From JAWOGN01 sp046496815 (lineage in GTDB: Bacteria > Desulfobacterota > DSM-4660 > Desulfatiglandales > Desulfatiglandaceae), in contig JAWOGN010000060.1 of NCBI GenBank assembly GCA_046496815.1, positions 1-6,920 of the forward strand: a stretch of DNA of 6,920 nucleotides, written 5' to 3'. The notes under the pieces were generated by a model. That model searched no databases, was not told where the DNA came from, and saw nothing but the letters and a program-made list of their open reading frames with translations. Shown here one piece after another: positions 5,753-6,920 of this stretch. The position numbers were made by a program, and so were the translations under genes. The first letter of the stretch is position 1. Each line of letters begins with the position of its first letter.

Positions 5753-5839
5753 CTGGCCGCCGAAGCGGCCAGTTTGATCAAAACTGAGACTCCGGCATTG
5801 CGGAGTCAGATACGAGGGTGAAGATGCTCCAATTGAGCA
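5753..5839. other. Cluster of consecutive stem-loops upstream of the PRC-barrel gene
   Basis: Four inverted repeats follow one another. CTGGCCGC (5753-5760) pairs perfectly with GCGGCCAG (5765-5772) around CGAA. TTTGATCAAA (5773-5782) is a perfect palindrome. GACTCCG (5788-5794) pairs with CGGAGTC (5801-5807) around a 6-nt loop. TGCTC (5825-5829) pairs with GAGCA (5835-5839) around CAATT. None has an adjoining long T run, so they are not classical terminators. If transcribed from the - strand they would structure the 5' leader of the PRC-barrel mRNA; a small RNA is another possibility. Confidence 0.45.
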
Positions 5840-5990
5840 AGTCATCAACCATCATCAATAAAGTTAAGACTATTACTCTACCATAACCTTTGAACTTCGA
5901 ACCCAGAACCCAGAACCGCTCAATTTAGGTTTATGATTATCGCGGCCGCTTGGACTTCAGCCATCCGCTCATTGATTTTTTAGGTACCTC

Positions 5991-6025
5991 AAAATAAAAA
6001 ACTGCACAATGGGGTGAATTGTGTA
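5991..6025 (-). terminator. Terminator-like hairpin with T run on the - strand
   Basis: CACAAT (6005-6010) pairs with ATTGTG (6018-6023), extended by one G-T and one T-A pair, around GGGGTGA. On the - strand it is followed by CAG and then TTTTTTATTTT (complement of 5991-6001). On the + strand only TTTT follows. The stem is AT-rich and therefore weak, and no - strand gene that would need it was found upstream. Confidence 0.28.
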
Positions 6026-6159
6026 TTTTGAATATCCGCTGCCCGTTCCCATGAACTGTCGAGCTTTTGCATTCAATTTAGGAATCCCGTGTACAATGGG
6101 TTCAAATACTTGAAATGTCCCATGCTGGACCATACGGCGCAAATAAGGGATTGACCCCA

Positions 6160-6189
6160 TTGCTTTTGCTCACACCCGTGAACTAAACT
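6160..6189 (+). promoter_or_regulatory. Weak candidate promoter for the CBS gene
   Basis: TTGCTT (6160-6165) and TAAACT (6184-6189) are separated by 18 bases. The -10 match is modest. Transcription would start near 6196, about 34 nt before the ATG. It is the best pair found between 5930 and 6230. Confidence 0.22.
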
Positions 6190-6229
6190 GAATGTCAGAC
6201 AAAATATAAATATGAAGGGAGAAGAAACG

Positions 6230-6655
6230 ATGAGAGTAAAAGATTTAATGACGCCACGGATAGAGTTCGTTCATTCCGACGATTCGATCCAACAAGCCGC
6301 CAACAAAATGGAGGAACTTGACGTCGGCGCTTTGCCCGTCGTCATTGGTGATGAGGTCGTCGGCATGATAACCGATCGGGATATCGTCATTCGAAGCGTC
6401 TCCCACGGCCTTGATCCGGAAAAACATAAGGTTATGGAGGCGGTTTCAGAAGGCGTCGTAAGCTGCAAGGAAGAAGATGACATCCAAACAGTCGCCGACC
6501 TCATGGAAGACAAACAGATCCGCCGGGTGGTTGTTAAAGATGCAGCCGGGAAAGTGACCGGCATTGTTTCTCTGGGGGATCTGGCGCTGAACATTCAAAA
6601 GGAAACGGCGGGTGAGGTTCTCAAAAAAGTTTCCGAACCGTCGGCGCCGGCATAA
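6230..6655 (+). CDS. Tandem CBS-domain protein
   Basis: The 141-residue protein starts at ATG 6230, eight bases after GGGAG (6217-6221). An in-frame ATG at 6212 would place the start before that site and is less likely. It consists of one CBS pair and little else. CBS1 spans about 1-60 (MRVKDLMTP; MEELDVGALPVV; VVGMITDRDIVIR), CBS2 about 66-125 (VMEAVSEGVVSCKEEDD; MEDKQIRRVVVKD; VTGIVSLGDLAL), with a short Ala/Pro-ending tail. CBS pairs (Bateman modules) bind adenine nucleotides and report energy state to partner proteins; stand-alone versions like this are common in environmental bacteria and their partners are mostly unknown. Each repeat keeps the G-x-[IV]-[ST]-x-x-D ligand motif (GMITDRD; GIVSLGD). 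It is followed after 90 nt by the phosphoribosyltransferase gene, probably in one operon. Confidence 0.94.
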   Translation: MRVKDLMTPRIEFVHSDDSIQQAANKMEELDVGALPVVIGDEVVGMITDRDIVIRSVSHGLDPEKHKVMEAVSEGVVSCKEEDDIQTVADLMEDKQIRRVVVKDAAGKVTGIVSLGDLALNIQKETAGEVLKKVSEPSAPA

Positions 6656-6745
6656 AATGAGGGGAGATCCCCGTTCTAAAGCAGGCGGTTGATGTTGCCT
6701 TGAAAGCGGAAGCCGGGCCTGAGAATTCAAGCGGGAGAAAAGGAA

Positions 6746-6920
6746 ATGAAGGGAAAAGTCCATGAAATAGAGGAATATCGAGAGCGGCGGCAGATATTCA
6801 TGGATCGTTTTGAAGCGGGGGAAACTCTCGGGTCGATGTTGCGGCCGGATTACGGTGATATCCAGGAAGGCATGGTTCTCGCCATTCCTTCCGGCGGCGT
6901 GCCGGTAGGCATAAAGGTGG
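6746..6920 (+). CDS. Phosphoribosyltransferase-family protein, 5' part only
   Basis: ATG at 6746 is preceded by a purine-rich GGAGAAAAGG. The frame stays open for 58 codons to the window edge, so the gene is truncated by the window, not by mutation. The visible protein has a charged N-terminus (EIEEYRERRQ), then FMDRFEAGETLGSML and MVLAIPSGGVPVGIKV. The D/R-R/F-x-x-A/G-x-x-L helix followed by VLAIPxGGVPVG is the N-terminal signature of a stand-alone PRTase-fold family (about 210-240 residues) often annotated as phosphoribosyltransferase; the PRPP-binding loop would lie beyond the window. The residue before GGVPVG is Ser where I remember Arg being usual. The substrate is unknown. It lies 90 nt after the CBS gene with only a short GGGG-AGAT-CCCC hairpin (6661-6672) between. 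Confidence 0.82.
   Translation, partial: MKGKVHEIEEYRERRQIFMDRFEAGETLGSMLRPDYGDIQEGMVLAIPSGGVPVGIKV

Larger units (their letters stand above)
5720..5929. repeat. About 210-bp intergenic element bounded by inverted heptamer repeats
   Basis: The left edge reads AGGTTAAGCGGTTCAGCGTT with two GTTCAGC units. The right edge, reverse-complemented from 5929, reads AAATTGAGCGGTTCTGGGTT with tandem GTTCTGG units (on the + strand, GAACCCA at 5899-5905 and 5906-5912). Both edges share AGCGGTTC followed by GTTC-based heptamers in opposite orientation. The interior is non-coding and rich in small inverted repeats. This could be a small mobile or palindromic element, or two independent insertions of a dispersed repeat. 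It forms the long leader / upstream region of the PRC-barrel gene. Confidence 0.5.
5930..6229. other. AT-richer gene-free stretch before the CBS gene
   Basis: I see no supported gene here. It is visibly richer in A and T than the flanking genes and contains a terminator-like hairpin (5991-6029), a repeated TCAATTTAGG (5920-5929 and 6073-6082), a short inverted repeat at 6096-6109 (TTCAA/TTGAA), and the ribosome binding site of the CBS gene (GGGAG, 6217-6221). It may be decayed or acquired sequence. Confidence 0.5.

Noticed and set aside
5969..6160. 63-codon open frame on the - strand
   Set aside because: There is no ribosome binding site before its ATG, the residues match nothing I recognise, and it lies in AT-rich DNA containing hairpins. 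Coding is possible but unsupported.
6212..6229. Upstream ATG start for the CBS gene
   Set aside because: The ribosome binding site GGGAG lies downstream of this ATG and fits the ATG at 6230; the CBS domain begins there too.

Overview
The window looks like chromosomal DNA from a Gram-negative anaerobe, most plausibly a Desulfobacterota / delta-proteobacterial lineage. I infer this from the gene mix (UspA, TrkA-C membrane protein, L-lactate dehydrogenase, PRC-barrel, CBS-pair and phosphoribosyltransferase genes), strong AGGAGG-type ribosome binding sites, and intergenic palindromic and heptameric repeats of a kind I remember from such genomes. No taxonomic marker is present, so this stays an inference.

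Layout. Bases 1-58 may hold the last 18 codons of a + strand gene. They are followed at once by a 121-bp imperfect palindrome (61-181). From 3288 down to 244 there are five - strand genes in transcription order: a TrkA-C-containing membrane protein (3288-2473), an L-lactate dehydrogenase (2419-1472), a small anchored protein with a propeller-blade-like tail (1348-1082), a GTG-started UspA protein (1069-623) and a 71-residue conserved-looking protein (459-244). Gaps are 53, 123, 12 and 163 nt, and no convincing terminator was seen between them, so they may form one operon. A 372-bp divergent region (3289-3660) carries a good sigma70-type promoter for the + strand and a weaker candidate for the - strand.

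The + strand then has a soluble PAS histidine kinase with a TTG start (3661-4866). It converges on a - strand gene for a tandem PRC-barrel protein (5653-4898). Upstream of the PRC-barrel gene is a repeat-rich stretch: a 15-bp sequence that also occurs at the 3' end of the kinase gene, inverted heptamer repeats at 5720-5745 and 5899-5929, and four stem-loops or palindromes between them. About 300 bp of AT-richer, apparently non-coding DNA follows. The window closes with a + strand pair: a two-CBS-domain protein (6230-6655) and the start of a phosphoribosyltransferase-family gene (6746 to the window edge).

How the genes may work together. Usp, CBS, RCK_C and PRC-barrel are all families that bind nucleotides or respond to cell state, so the window reads as a stress / energy-state accessory cluster beside a redox enzyme (LDH) and an orphan sensor kinase. 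That is inference from family membership and neighbourhood. The most interesting items are the pore-loop-like motif in the TrkA-C membrane protein, the anchored mini-protein translationally linked to UspA, and the two unrelated repeat elements.
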